Positions 26,064 through 34,975 of a stretch of 64,000 nt of DNA are shown here, piece after piece. Every line of letters starts with the position of its first letter. The stretch's first letter is position 1. The DNA comes from an uncultured Butyricicoccus sp. Its GTDB lineage: Bacteria > Bacillota > Clostridia > Oscillospirales > Butyricicoccaceae. The position numbers and the translations under genes were made by a program. Below the pieces are notes generated by a model, which saw nothing but the letters and a program-made list of their open reading frames with translations, was not told the origin of the DNA and searched no databases. The stretch spans positions 1 through 64,000 of the forward strand of contig NZ_CALWJM010000036.1 in the NCBI RefSeq assembly GCF_944381005.1, read 5' to 3'.

Positions 26064-27842
26064 ATGGCATACGAAAATCGAGTACACCACATGTTTGGAG
26101 CAAATCTTAGCCGGCTGAAAGAAAAGCTCCCAGATTTTCTTTTATGTGAATGCAAAATCTCCTCTCTGCGAAAAAAATTTCGATGTATTTGTCCCTCTCA
26201 TGAAGATAAACATCCGTCAATGGTTTATTATCCCGAAAAGCAGTATGTAAAGTGTTTTTCATGTGGTTTTTTTGGCGATATTATTGCAGTTGCAGGTATA
26301 CATTGGTCGTTAACTTCAGATGCTGAGATTATTCCTCGGTTGTTGGAATATTATCCCGATTGTGTTGTGTCAAGTCAGAAAATGGCTTCTAATTATTTGA
26401 AATCTCGTGGTTTAACGGATGAAATTATTGCATGGTCTGGTGCAATAGAACAAGTAGATTCTACACTAGGTCGTGTTGTGAGATTACCATATCATCAGGG
26501 CGATTATGCAATTTTGCGTACGATATCTGGTAAATTTTTTCGGAAGCCCCCCTCTGTTGTAGAACCAATTTGTTTTCCAGAATTTTTAACATCGGGACAA
26601 CCTATTTTTTTGGTTGAGTCGTATATTTGTGCCTTATCTGTGTATCAATGTGGTGGTTATGCAATTCCTTGTAATGGGGTTGGTTATCGTCACCTTTTAG
26701 ATGCTTTGGGTGAACTACGTCCGGTTTTTTTATTGTCTTTTGATAAGGATGAACGTGGTAAACAGGCTGCGAATCAATTTTTGCAAGATTATGCAGCAAT
26801 AGGTGGTCAATCTTATCTAGTTGATATTATTGATTCGTATAAAGACCCAAATGAACGGTTGATGCATGATGCAGAAGGATTGCGTTTGGCAGTTCAGCGT
26901 GTTTTACAGGAGAATTTCATTTCGAGTCAAAGTCAGTTTTCAGACATTGGGGTATATTTGAAAAATCAGTTTTTTACTGATTTGGATGCACGTAGTCATC
27001 AAGCACAGTGTATGACAGGTTTTTCTGGGATTGACCAGAATTTAAAAGGCTTGACTGCTGGGTTGTATATTTTGGGTGGTATTCCTTCGGTTGGGAAAAC
27101 GACTTTTTTAGGACAGATGGCTGTTAATTTTGCACAGCAGCAGTATTCTGTTCTGTTTTTGTCTTATGAGCAGTCTCCGTTTGAATTTATGTGTAAAACT
27201 TTGGCGCGACAATCGTATTTGCAGCACAAAAATCCTTTTTTGTCGAGTGAATTGATGCGCGGCATATATGATGCCCGTGTGTATGAAATAGCAGATTGGT
27301 ATCAAGACCAAGCATTGGATTTATGTGTACTCAAAGTGTGTGATACGGCTGAGCAATTGTCGGAACGTATTCGTCAGTTTGCTTGTGAGAAAGAACGGCC
27401 GATTGTGATAATAGATTATTTGCAGTTTATTCCGGGTTCAGGCTCAGACCCTCGATGGAATAACGATAAAGCTTTACAGATTCTTTCTCAAACAATGTTT
27501 GGATTAGATTTGATTTTGATTGTTGTGTCTAGTTTTAACCGTTCGTCGTATCTGCTTCCTGTTACGTTTGAATCGTTTAAAGAATCGGGAAATGTGGAGT
27601 ATTATGCAGATGGCCTATGGGGGTTGAGCTATTCGGTTCTTTCATCTCCTGTCTTTCAAAAAGAGGGTCAGATTGCAGAAAAACAGATGTTATTGGCGCG
27701 CTCTCGTGAACAAAAAGTGAGAAAATTAAATTTTTCTTGTGTAAAGTCCAGACATGGCGGTTTGTTTTCGTGTAGTTTGGATTATTATGCGGCGCATGAT
27801 TATTTCGCAGATACAATGGTTGCAGCACAAAAACGTCTTTGA
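26064..27842 (+). CDS. Replicative primase-helicase fusion (CHC2 zinc finger, Toprim, RecA-like DnaB helicase)
   Basis: From the ATG at 26064 (GAGAGGG site; the frame is open further upstream but lacks a ribosome-binding site) the protein has 592 residues. A CHC2-type zinc finger has Cys43, His46, Cys64 and Cys67. A Toprim region has Glu185 and Asp227/Asp229 (FDKDERG). A RecA/DnaB-type helicase domain has Walker A GIPSVGKTT (339-347) and Walker B IVIIDYLQFI. This is the T7 gp4/Twinkle plan, able to prime and unwind on its own. With Rep and iterons it would free the replicon from some host factors. The gene is richer in T and G than its neighbours, which suggests foreign origin. Confidence 0.88.
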   Translation: MAYENRVHHMFGANLSRLKEKLPDFLLCECKISSLRKKFRCICPSHEDKHPSMVYYPEKQYVKCFSCGFFGDIIAVAGIHWSLTSDAEIIPRLLEYYPDCVVSSQKMASNYLKSRGLTDEIIAWSGAIEQVDSTLGRVVRLPYHQGDYAILRTISGKFFRKPPSVVEPICFPEFLTSGQPIFLVESYICALSVYQCGGYAIPCNGVGYRHLLDALGELRPVFLLSFDKDERGKQAANQFLQDYAAIGGQSYLVDIIDSYKDPNERLMHDAEGLRLAVQRVLQENFISSQSQFSDIGVYLKNQFFTDLDARSHQAQCMTGFSGIDQNLKGLTAGLYILGGIPSVGKTTFLGQMAVNFAQQQYSVLFLSYEQSPFEFMCKTLARQSYLQHKNPFLSSELMRGIYDARVYEIADWYQDQALDLCVLKVCDTAEQLSERIRQFACEKERPIVIIDYLQFIPGSGSDPRWNNDKALQILSQTMFGLDLILIVVSSFNRSSYLLPVTFESFKESGNVEYYADGLWGLSYSVLSSPVFQKEGQIAEKQMLLARSREQKVRKLNFSCVKSRHGGLFSCSLDYYAAHDYFADTMVAAQKRL

Positions 27843-27848
27843 AGTATG

Positions 27849-27893
27849 AAAAACGCTTGGATTTATGACTACTATCATAAATCCAAGCGTTTT
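27849..27893. terminator. Terminator after the primase-helicase gene
   Basis: Arms AAAACGCTTGGATTTATGA and complement with a 6-base loop and A/T flanks. It also serves the convergent FHA gene. Confidence 0.88.
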
Positions 27894-27916
27894 TTTGATT
27901 GCTATTGTTTGAACTG

Positions 27917-28513
27917 TCATTTTTCAGATTGCAGAGAAAGCGTGAAAAAGAGTTCTCCTGCCCAAAATCTTAACATACCATAGGTGGGGTTAATCGGAAT
28001 GATTTTACCCGGTTCACGAATAGGTTCTGCCATTTGGCCACTTGGTTCACAGATTGGAATAATTCCGTTGGTATGAGATAGGTTGCGTATACACAGTTCA
28101 CCGTAGTTATTTCGGATAATTTCAAAATGATGACGGCTGATAGTCTGATTATTCAAGACACAGTCGCAGTCTCCATATGCACCTACACGAAAAGGAAGCG
28201 TCGATACAGTGATAGATTGGGAACGCCCACCGATTTTAGTTGTGTAAGAGAGTGAGATTTCAGAGAGTGATTTTACCGTCGTGGGGCGAATACACTGTGT
28301 TTGCTCGAGGTTAGCTTTCATGGGACGTTGACGGGATGCGGAATGTGTGTGCGCCGTATGCTTTGCAGAAGATGTTTCTGTCAGTTCTCGTGCCAACAGC
28401 CAGTCTATCAATTTTTGATACCAAGGCCGATTGCTGGTATGTTGTTTACGGCGGGATAGGACAATGGCGGCAAGCAGTATGATGAGGACTGCACCGATGA
28501 TAAATTTAAGCAT
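27917..28513 (-). CDS. Membrane-anchored FHA-domain protein
   Basis: From the ATG at 28513 (GGAGG 10 bases upstream; an ATG six codons earlier overlaps that site) the protein has 198 residues. A single N-terminal membrane helix (about 2-20) leads to a basic, Ser/Thr/His-rich linker and a C-terminal FHA domain (about 100-195). FHA marks are FRVGAYGDCDC, SRHHFEI and NLSHTNGI. FHA domains bind phosphothreonine, so it should read out a Ser/Thr kinase, often in wall or division control. No kinase or phosphatase gene is in the window. Confidence 0.85.
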   Translation of the reverse strand: MLKFIIGAVLIILLAAIVLSRRKQHTSNRPWYQKLIDWLLARELTETSSAKHTAHTHSASRQRPMKANLEQTQCIRPTTVKSLSEISLSYTTKIGGRSQSITVSTLPFRVGAYGDCDCVLNNQTISRHHFEIIRNNYGELCIRNLSHTNGIIPICEPSGQMAEPIREPGKIIPINPTYGMLRFWAGELFFTLSLQSEK

Positions 28514-28600
28514 TTTTTGATATGCCTCCAAGTTGCGAATGTATATATGTTTATTATACCGGAAGAGAAGGATTTTGTCCTAGTGTTGTTATCTAGGTTT

Positions 28601-28954
28601 TTACAGTGCAATATCGCCATGTTCTTTGGTTCGGATACGAATGGCATCTTCAACAGGGGTAACGAAAATTTTTCCATCTCCAAACCGCGCAGTTGCAGCA
28701 GCGTTACAGATATCATCAATCAGTGTATGGACTTGTTCGTCTGGAACAACGGTATATATGCGTAATTTGGGCGTAAGATGGGATTCTGGCTCTAACGTTG
28801 GGAAAAAGGGTATGTTCTCTAAGTCAATTTGTGATTTTTGGCATCCACACCCTTCAGCATTTTCGACGCTGAAGCCAGCCACATTTCGCTGATGCAGTAC
28901 TTTTTGAACGGCTTCCAGTTTTTCACGGCGGATATAGATTATTAGGCCTTTCAT
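28601..28954 (-). CDS. P-II family signal protein (GlnB/GlnK-like) with altered T-loop
   Basis: A 117-residue cytoplasmic trimer-forming signal protein. The core is typical: a ferredoxin-like first strand, the B-loop GDGKIFVTPVEDAIRIRT, and ERG-like EHGDIAL at the end. P-II proteins sense ATP/ADP and 2-oxoglutarate. The T-loop (about 37-62) has about five extra residues, two Cys (GCGCQKSQ) and no tyrosine at the usual modification point, so uridylylation is unlikely and its partners may differ. There is no amtB or glnA next to it. An AAAAGGAGG site precedes the ATG. Confidence 0.88.
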   Translation of the reverse strand: MKGLIIYIRREKLEAVQKVLHQRNVAGFSVENAEGCGCQKSQIDLENIPFFPTLEPESHLTPKLRIYTVVPDEQVHTLIDDICNAAATARFGDGKIFVTPVEDAIRIRTKEHGDIAL

Positions 28955-29231
28955 AGAAAAAACCTCCTTTTATTGGCTGTTTCAACTTGTGCTTTATTAT
29001 AGCAGGGACAATCGATGCTTGTAAAGCTGGACAGACATGTCCGGTATGTTTTTGCATGTCAAGTGTTTTTTTACTTTATTTAGAAAAATGAGTGTAATCT
29101 GCTGTGAAAATGTGATAGAATAACAATCAGAAAATTCAAGGATACAGCGTGTGGAAATGTTTAGGTATGAGAAGAAATGGTGTAATAAAAGTTATGCGTT
29201 GTTATCCTAAATTTTGTGAGGGAGATTGGTT

Positions 29232-31223
29232 ATGAAAAAACAGGATAGGGGTAAACGGCATTCGTTGGCAAATCGAATGGCATTGGTTGTAAGTGGTATT
29301 TTCAGTCTTTCGATTTTGCTTATTTTTGTGTGTAATTTTGTGGTCACGCGAACGATTATTCTCAATGATTTAGAAGATACATTAGACGAACGAGTTAGCT
29401 ATTATGAAGATGTTGTAGAAAGTTGGCTTGCTGTGCGCGTCGAGCAGTTAAACGTGTTGAATGCTTCCATTGAAAACATGAGAGATGAAATGCGTACGGA
29501 ACAGACGTTGAGAGAGATGCTTGTAAATTCTACACAGTACGGTCAGGATTTTGGCGTTATCGCGGATTATTTTGTTTTTACAAATGGCCAGATGATTAAC
29601 GGAGATGGATGGATTCCGGACGCAGGATACGACGCTTCGCAAAAAGAGTATTATCAAAATGCAGTCAATTCTGGAAAATTGAGTTTAACGACACCATACA
29701 TCGACGCCAATACGGGGCAATTTGTGGTCACGATTTCCATGCCGACCTATATTGGTGACCGTCTATACGGCGTTTTGGGACGGGATTTGCTGATTGGAGA
29801 TATTCAAAATATTGCAGATACATATGAGGAGACAGACGGTTCTTATCTGTACCTGTTGGATAATGAGAAAAATATTTTAAGTCATGTCAATCCGGAATAT
29901 CAACCCACAGGAGCGCAGGTAATCAATGCGCAGAGTCTGACCGATATTTCGTTTTTAAACGAGCTATCGGGGCAGAATGGGATATCGCTGCAACGAGATT
30001 ACGATGGATTGAATAAATATATTATTACGAAATCCGAGCCGTTAAGCAATTGGACAGTAGGACTGGTTTATCCAGAATCTATTATTCAAAAAAGATTGTT
30101 GATTCAAAGTGCAATCAATGTCGGTATTTTTGTGATTGTACTGGCGATTTCTTTGTCTATTTTGATTTCGTTCACGCGTAAGAAACTAAAGCCCATTCAA
30201 AAAGTTGTCTATGGCGCACAGCAGATAGAGCAGGGCAATCTTGCAGTACAGGTTTCGGTTGATAGCATGGACGAAATCGGGATGCTCAGCCAGACTTTCC
30301 AGAATACAGCCGGCTATTTACAGGAAGTCATTGGTGAAATCTCTGATGTGTTGACAAAAATTGCATCTGGGGATTTGAATATCACCACACAATGCGCATA
30401 CTATGGTGATTTTAAGCAGATACAAAATTCGATTTTGCATATTGTAGATACGTTTAACGAGGTAATCGGTGAAATGCGCAGTGCTGCGGAACAAGTGGAT
30501 GCCGGTTCCAGCCAAGTTGCAAACAGTGCACAGATTCTTTCGCAAGGTGCGGTTGAACAGGCTGGCCAGGTCGATGAATTGCTTCGCAGCTGTGAAACCG
30601 TAGCCGCACATGTTTCGGAGAATGCGCAGAAGTGTGAACAAGCTGGAACTATCACAAGCGAAGTGTCGGAGCAGATGGCACAAAGCAAGGAAAAAATGCA
30701 CGAAATGCTGGAAGCTATGCACCGTATCAAGGATTCGTCCGACCAAATTCACAATGTCATCAAAACCATTGAAGATATTGCATTCCAGACCAATATTTTG
30801 GCACTCAATGCGGCAATTGAGGCTGCTAGAGCAGGAGAAGCGGGTAAAGGATTTGCAGTTGTTGCCGATGAGGTTCGGGCATTGGCTGGAAAGACGGCAG
30901 AAGAAGCCAAAACGACTTCGCAACTTATCGGGACTTCGATTCGTTTTGTGGGAGAGGGTACGACCATAGCAGACCAAACTGCGGCTGCACTTTCTCAAGC
31001 TGTAGATACTGCGCAGGAAGTATACAGCACAATTCAGGAGATTGTCACGTTTTCCCAAAAGCAGGCACAAGAGGTGCAGCAGATTTCCAGTGGTATCAGT
31101 GAAATTTCCAGTGTGGTACAAACCAATTCGGCAACAGCAGAAGAAGCGGCTGCAACAAGTGAAGAGCTTTCCGGTCAAGCACGAACAATGAAAGAAATGG
31201 TTTCGCATTTTCAAACCCGTTGA
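29232..31223 (+). CDS. Methyl-accepting chemotaxis protein (dCache type)
   Basis: A 663-residue chemoreceptor from the ATG at 29232 (GGGAG 8 bases upstream; an in-frame TTG lies two codons earlier). TM1 is about 17-40, a dCache-like sensor about 45-285 ([20 protein letters not shown] is typical), TM2 about 293-312, HAMP about 313-370, and a signalling domain with the tip [20 protein letters not shown]. The same layout and near-identical tip as the receptor at 14-16 kb suggest one shared chemotaxis array, while the sensor regions differ. No other chemotaxis or flagellar genes are in the window. Confidence 0.93.
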   Translation: MKKQDRGKRHSLANRMALVVSGIFSLSILLIFVCNFVVTRTIILNDLEDTLDERVSYYEDVVESWLAVRVEQLNVLNASIENMRDEMRTEQTLREMLVNSTQYGQDFGVIADYFVFTNGQMINGDGWIPDAGYDASQKEYYQNAVNSGKLSLTTPYIDANTGQFVVTISMPTYIGDRLYGVLGRDLLIGDIQNIADTYEETDGSYLYLLDNEKNILSHVNPEYQPTGAQVINAQSLTDISFLNELSGQNGISLQRDYDGLNKYIITKSEPLSNWTVGLVYPESIIQKRLLIQSAINVGIFVIVLAISLSILISFTRKKLKPIQKVVYGAQQIEQGNLAVQVSVDSMDEIGMLSQTFQNTAGYLQEVIGEISDVLTKIASGDLNITTQCAYYGDFKQIQNSILHIVDTFNEVIGEMRSAAEQVDAGSSQVANSAQILSQGAVEQAGQVDELLRSCETVAAHVSENAQKCEQAGTITSEVSEQMAQSKEKMHEMLEAMHRIKDSSDQIHNVIKTIEDIAFQTNILALNAAIEAARAGEAGKGFAVVADEVRALAGKTAEEAKTTSQLIGTSIRFVGEGTTIADQTAAALSQAVDTAQEVYSTIQEIVTFSQKQAQEVQQISSGISEISSVVQTNSATAEEAAATSEELSGQARTMKEMVSHFQTR

Positions 31224-31319
31224 AATGGTTTGTGCTATTTGAATCAATAAAAATATGCGGTTTTGAAGTAATGAGCATTTCAAAGCGCGCATGGCGATGG
31301 ATTCGCATGAGAAATGGCG

Positions 31320-31345
31320 GGCGCGTTTGGTTTTACAAACGCGCC
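31320..31345 (+). terminator. Terminator after the second chemoreceptor gene
   Basis: Perfect 10-bp GGCGCGTTTG arm and complement with a 6-base loop, followed by TGTTTTTT. Confidence 0.75.
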
Positions 31346-31380
31346 TGTTTTTTGATAGAAAAAAAAGGAGAGAAATCGGT

Positions 31381-31704
31381 ATGAGAGTAACGGAGCATCC
31401 AATTTTAGGCCCGTTATCGCCTGTTGAAACCGTAACGATTTACTTTGATGGACAGCCGATTTGCGCACAAGAAGGAGAACCGATTGCAGCAGCATTGCTC
31501 AATGCAGGGGTTCATGCGTTTCGGACAACGGCCAAACGCAAGGAACCACGCGGCATTTTCTGCGCTATTGGACGCTGTACCGACTGTATGATGATTGTGG
31601 ATGGCGTACCCAACACGCGCACTTGTATTACACCCGTCCGGGATGGTATGAACGTACAAACACAACATGGATTGGCTGCGTTTGGGCAGGAGGAAAACAA
31701 ATGA
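31381..31704 (+). CDS. (2Fe-2S) subunit of a flavin dehydrogenase complex (HcnA / SoxA-N-like)
   Basis: A 107-residue protein with one plant-type [2Fe-2S] domain. The ligand spacing is C-x4-C-x2-C-x11-C (GIFCAIGRCTDC, then TRTC), as in the small subunit of HcnABC, opine oxidases and the N terminus of sarcosine oxidase alpha. The start at 31381 has a GGAGAG site; the open frame before it crosses a terminator. It overlaps the next gene by ATGA. It should pass electrons between the flavins of neighbouring subunits. Substrate unknown. Confidence 0.85.
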   Translation: MRVTEHPILGPLSPVETVTIYFDGQPICAQEGEPIAAALLNAGVHAFRTTAKRKEPRGIFCAIGRCTDCMMIVDGVPNTRTCITPVRDGMNVQTQHGLAAFGQEENK

Positions 31705-32822
31705 AGCAGGTAACAGCCGATGTGGTAGTCATTGGTGCCGGTTCGGCCGGATTGTGTGCGGCATATCAGGCTGCTCATGCGGGTGCGGATGTGCTGGTGA
31801 TTGACGAAAATCATTTGCCAGGGGGGCAGCTATTTAAACAGATACATAAATTTTTTGGGTCACGGGTGCATTATGCGGGGACGCGCGGATATCAAATTGG
31901 ACAACAATTGCTTGAACGTGTGCAAGACAGCGGTGCAAAAGTCTGGCTGGATACACTGGTGTATGGAATGGCGCATGATAAAACATTAGGGGTCATTCAT
32001 CAAGGAACACACTATACGGTACAAGCACAAAAAGTAATTGTAGCAACCGGGGCAAAAGAAAACTATATGGCTTTTCCTGGTTCTACTCTACCGGGTGTGA
32101 TGGGAGCCGGCGCGGCACAGACAATGGTGAATATCCATCGTGTTTTGCCGGGGCAGCGTGTTGTGATGCTGGGGTCAGGAAATGTAGGGTTGATTGTATC
32201 GTATCAGCTCATGCAGGCGGGAGCTGATGTTATAGCGCTGGTTGAAGGTGCGCCCAAAATTGGCGGATATGCCGTACACGCAGCCAAAATTCGGCGCGCA
32301 GGTGTTCCGATTTATGTGGGGCATACCATAACACAAGTGCTTGGTACAAATCATGTAGAGCAGGTAGAAATTGCGGCAGTGGATGCACAGTTTACACCCG
32401 TTCCGGGAACCGAACAGCGCTTGGAGGCGGATACGGTTTGTCTTGCTGTCGGACTGAATCCCATGACCGAGCTGCTTTGGATGGCAGGGTGTGAATTTTG
32501 TTATATTCCCGCATTTGGCGGGCATGTGCCGCTACATAACTGGGATATGGAAACGACCATACAGGGGCTATATGTGGCGGGGGATGTGACGGGCGTAGAG
32601 GAAGCATCTTCGGCAATGGAAGAAGGAAATATGGCGGGTATTGCCGCGGCGCAGGCACTGGGATTGCTTGATGTATGTGACGCGGAAAGCCGTAAGGCAG
32701 AGATTGCAGCGCGGCTGGATGTGTTGCGGTCTGGTTTGTTTGGCGTGCGCAGAAGAACGGCAAAGCAACAGCAACTGAATGCAATGGATGTCAGTATGGG
32801 AGGTGCATCACACAATGGATAA
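31701..32822 (+). CDS. FAD/NAD(P)-binding oxidoreductase subunit (HcnB / SoxA-like)
   Basis: A 373-residue flavoprotein of the pyridine-nucleotide disulfide oxidoreductase fold. The FAD motif is VVVIGAGSAGLCAAYQAA near the start, then DENHLPGGQLFKQIHKFFGS, which is characteristic of the HcnB/opine-oxidase group. A second Rossmann motif is VVMLGSGNVGLIVSYQLM, and GLYVAGDVTGVEEASSAMEEG ends the FAD site. It begins in ATGA overlap with the 2Fe-2S gene, behind AGGAGG. In related complexes this subunit takes electrons from the dehydrogenase subunit to a pyridine nucleotide or other acceptor. Confidence 0.9.
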   Translation: MKQVTADVVVIGAGSAGLCAAYQAAHAGADVLVIDENHLPGGQLFKQIHKFFGSRVHYAGTRGYQIGQQLLERVQDSGAKVWLDTLVYGMAHDKTLGVIHQGTHYTVQAQKVIVATGAKENYMAFPGSTLPGVMGAGAAQTMVNIHRVLPGQRVVMLGSGNVGLIVSYQLMQAGADVIALVEGAPKIGGYAVHAAKIRRAGVPIYVGHTITQVLGTNHVEQVEIAAVDAQFTPVPGTEQRLEADTVCLAVGLNPMTELLWMAGCEFCYIPAFGGHVPLHNWDMETTIQGLYVAGDVTGVEEASSAMEEGNMAGIAAAQALGLLDVCDAESRKAEIAARLDVLRSGLFGVRRRTAKQQQLNAMDVSMGGASHNG

Positions 32823-33372
32823 GAATAAGCAGGATTTACACAAGGAATATTTTAATCTCGGTGTTGCTTTTACTGGCGTACCTTCACAAGATGAATTGGC
32901 ACATTGCCCAGGTGTACCGACCGAAATGCGTATGCAGCACGGGAGAGTGGCTTGTATCGAATGTGTGCAGCAAATTCCTTGCAATCCCTGTGAAGGGCTG
33001 TGCAAATTCGGAGCGATTACCATTGGTGAAGAGATAACCAATTTACCCAAGCTACATGAAGATAACTGCGTGGGCTGTGGATTGTGTGTAGCGGGATGTC
33101 CTGGATTGGCTATCACGATTTTAGACCGCTCTTATTCGAAACGAGAAGCAACGATTGATTTCCCATTTGAATATTTACCGCTTCCTGCTGTGGGGGCTTG
33201 GGTCGATGCGGTCAACCGCGCAGGCGAAGTGGTTTGTAAAGGACGTATTTTGCGCGTTCTCAAGCCGGAATCTTATCAGGGTACTGCTGTTATCTGTATG
33301 GCGATACCACAAGAATATTTGAATGAAGTGCGTAGTATGAAGCGGCTCCCCAAGCAGGACAGGAGGGAATAA
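32815..33372 (+). CDS. Ferredoxin-like subunit with two 4Fe-4S motifs
   Basis: A 185-residue protein. Cysteine groups CIECVQQIPCNPCEGLC and CVGCGLCVAGCP suit two [4Fe-4S] clusters. The rest has no motif I recognise. It overlaps the previous gene by 8 bases; the start at 32815 follows GGGAGG. In the complex it would be the electron exit or a relay. A separate ferredoxin-like subunit recalls the archaeal multi-subunit proline dehydrogenases rather than the three-subunit HcnABC. Confidence 0.85.
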   Translation: MDKNKQDLHKEYFNLGVAFTGVPSQDELAHCPGVPTEMRMQHGRVACIECVQQIPCNPCEGLCKFGAITIGEEITNLPKLHEDNCVGCGLCVAGCPGLAITILDRSYSKREATIDFPFEYLPLPAVGAWVDAVNRAGEVVCKGRILRVLKPESYQGTAVICMAIPQEYLNEVRSMKRLPKQDRRE

Positions 33373-33374
33373 AA

Positions 33375-33659
33375 ATGGATGGACAGGATATTATCATTTG
33401 TCGATGCCGAGAAGTGACCGAAGAAGAAATCGTACAAGCGGTGCGGGATGGCGCAAGCACCGTAGACGGCGTGAAACGCCGTACAAAGGCCTGTATGGGG
33501 CTTTGCCAAGGAAAGACATGCGGAAGGCTTGTAGAACGCATTGTAGCCCGCGAGAGCGGCCGTAATCCGGCAGATGTCGTGCCGCAGACAAGTCGTATGC
33601 CGGTACGACCGATTAAAATTGGTTCTTTCGGAGGAAGTGACGATGGCGGAGCGATATGA
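33375..33659 (+). CDS. BFD-like [2Fe-2S]-binding protein
   Basis: A 94-residue protein with the bacterioferritin-associated-ferredoxin pattern: ICRC near residue 9, then C-x4-C (ACMGLCQGKTC) in a helical fold. Such domains are fused to or sit beside flavin amine dehydrogenases (SoxA, LhpE and PDH-type subunits) and bind a [2Fe-2S] cluster. It starts two bases after the upstream stop and overlaps the next gene by 17 bases, so all five genes form one operon. Confidence 0.88.
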   Translation: MDGQDIIICRCREVTEEEIVQAVRDGASTVDGVKRRTKACMGLCQGKTCGRLVERIVARESGRNPADVVPQTSRMPVRPIKIGSFGGSDDGGAI

Positions 33660-34809
33660 TGTAATTGTAATTGGAGCAGGTATTATCGGTTGTTCAATCG
33701 CTTGGCAGTTGGCCAAACGGAATAAGCGGGTATTGGTGGTCGAACGCGATGATATTGCCAGTGGTTCAGCTGGTGCGACAGATGGCGTAGTGGGGTATCA
33801 CACAAAAAAACCGGGGGCACAGATGGAGCTTGCCATACAGTCAATCGCGATGTTTGAGACGTTGGGGCAGGAACTGGGAGAAGATATTGCTTATCGACTG
33901 TCCTGCGGTGGAATGCAGCCTGTAGAAGATAAGATGCAGTGGGAGATTTTATCCGAAATTGTGGACAACCAGAAAAAAAGTGGCGTAGATATCCGGATGA
34001 TTTCGCCGCAGGAGGCACGCCAATTAGAACCACAGTTAACTCAAGATATTTATGGCGCACTCTATTCCCCTACTGGTGGAAAAGTCAATCCACTGAAATT
34101 GACAATGGCATATGCGCGGGCAGCCAAGCGTCTGGGAGCGGTCATTTTAACACAGACTGAAGTAATTGGATTGCAAATACAGGGCGGCGCAGTGACAGGC
34201 GTACAGACAACAGGCGGCACCTTTGATGCACCCGTTGTGGTCAATGCGGCGGGCGCTTGGGCGGGGGCGATTGCTCGATTTGTAGGCGTAGAGTTGCCTA
34301 TTTTACCGCGCAAAGGACAGTTGATGGTCACAGAGCCAATCGGCCCTTTCCTGACGGCTACGGTGCAATGTGCGCGTTATAACGTGGTGAAGTTTAAACC
34401 GGAAGCGGTGACCGACCCAACAGCAATTCGGTTAGGTGCTTCGTTGTCGATTGAACAGATGGACGATGGTGGACTCATCATCGGCGGAACGCGTGAATTT
34501 GCTGCATATGATAAAGAAAACACATTTGAAGCCATAGAAGTAATATTGCGTCGAGCATTACGTTTTTTTCCCGCGCTGCGCGATGTCAGCGTGATTCGCT
34601 GCTTTGCTGGGCTTCGTCCCTATACACCGGATGGATTGCCTTTTTTGGGGCCGGTGGAGTGCTGCAAAGGTTTTTACATAGCGGCTGGGCACGAAGGAGA
34701 TGGCATTGCCCTTTCCCCTATTACGGGAAAGTTGCTTGCCGAATGGATTGTTGAAGGCAAACCGTCGTATGATTTGAAAGCCTTTTGCCCAAACCGTTGC
34801 ACGGGATAA
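33643..34809 (+). CDS. DadA-family FAD-dependent amino acid/amine dehydrogenase (catalytic subunit)
   Basis: A 388-residue DAO-fold flavoprotein. The FAD motif is VIVIGAGIIGCSIAWQLAKR, then GSAGATDGVVGYHTKKPG. FAGLRPYTPDGLPFLGPVE and AAGHEGDGIALSPITGKL form the C-terminal FAD-binding part. Relatives oxidise glycine, sarcosine, D-amino acids, proline, hydroxyproline or opines. It is the likely substrate-oxidising subunit of the complex. The start at 33643 follows GAGGAAG. The substrate cannot be read from sequence; proline- or hydroxyproline-type dehydrogenases have the most similar subunit set. Confidence 0.9.
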   Translation: MAERYDVIVIGAGIIGCSIAWQLAKRNKRVLVVERDDIASGSAGATDGVVGYHTKKPGAQMELAIQSIAMFETLGQELGEDIAYRLSCGGMQPVEDKMQWEILSEIVDNQKKSGVDIRMISPQEARQLEPQLTQDIYGALYSPTGGKVNPLKLTMAYARAAKRLGAVILTQTEVIGLQIQGGAVTGVQTTGGTFDAPVVVNAAGAWAGAIARFVGVELPILPRKGQLMVTEPIGPFLTATVQCARYNVVKFKPEAVTDPTAIRLGASLSIEQMDDGGLIIGGTREFAAYDKENTFEAIEVILRRALRFFPALRDVSVIRCFAGLRPYTPDGLPFLGPVECCKGFYIAAGHEGDGIALSPITGKLLAEWIVEGKPSYDLKAFCPNRCTG

Positions 34810-34876
34810 TGTAGCACATTCGGGCTTGACGGAGGTTCGCTTTAAAAGTTATACTGGTGCTATCTAAAAGCAACAA

Positions 34877-34901
34877 GGCGTCTGCGATTTCAGGCGCCTT
34901 T
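34877..34901 (+). terminator. Hairpin terminator after the dehydrogenase operon
   Basis: AAGGCG-T-CTG and CAG-G-CGCCTT arms (one mismatch), then TTTCTTTG. It separates the operon from the permease gene but may allow read-through. Confidence 0.6.
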
Positions 34902-34975
34902 CTTTGTACGATTTGTGTAAAAAATTGGTTTTCAAAAAACAGAAAAGGCAAATTCTTATCATGGAGGGAACGTGC

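Noticed and set aside
30318..31292. A 324-codon minus-strand frame
   Set aside because: It is the shadow of the second chemoreceptor's signalling domain. Its Cys/Leu/Phe-rich composition has no motif.
31461..31700. A longer start for the FAD/NAD oxidoreductase
   Set aside because: This stretch is an out-of-frame reading of the 2Fe-2S gene. The family begins at the Rossmann motif after 31701.
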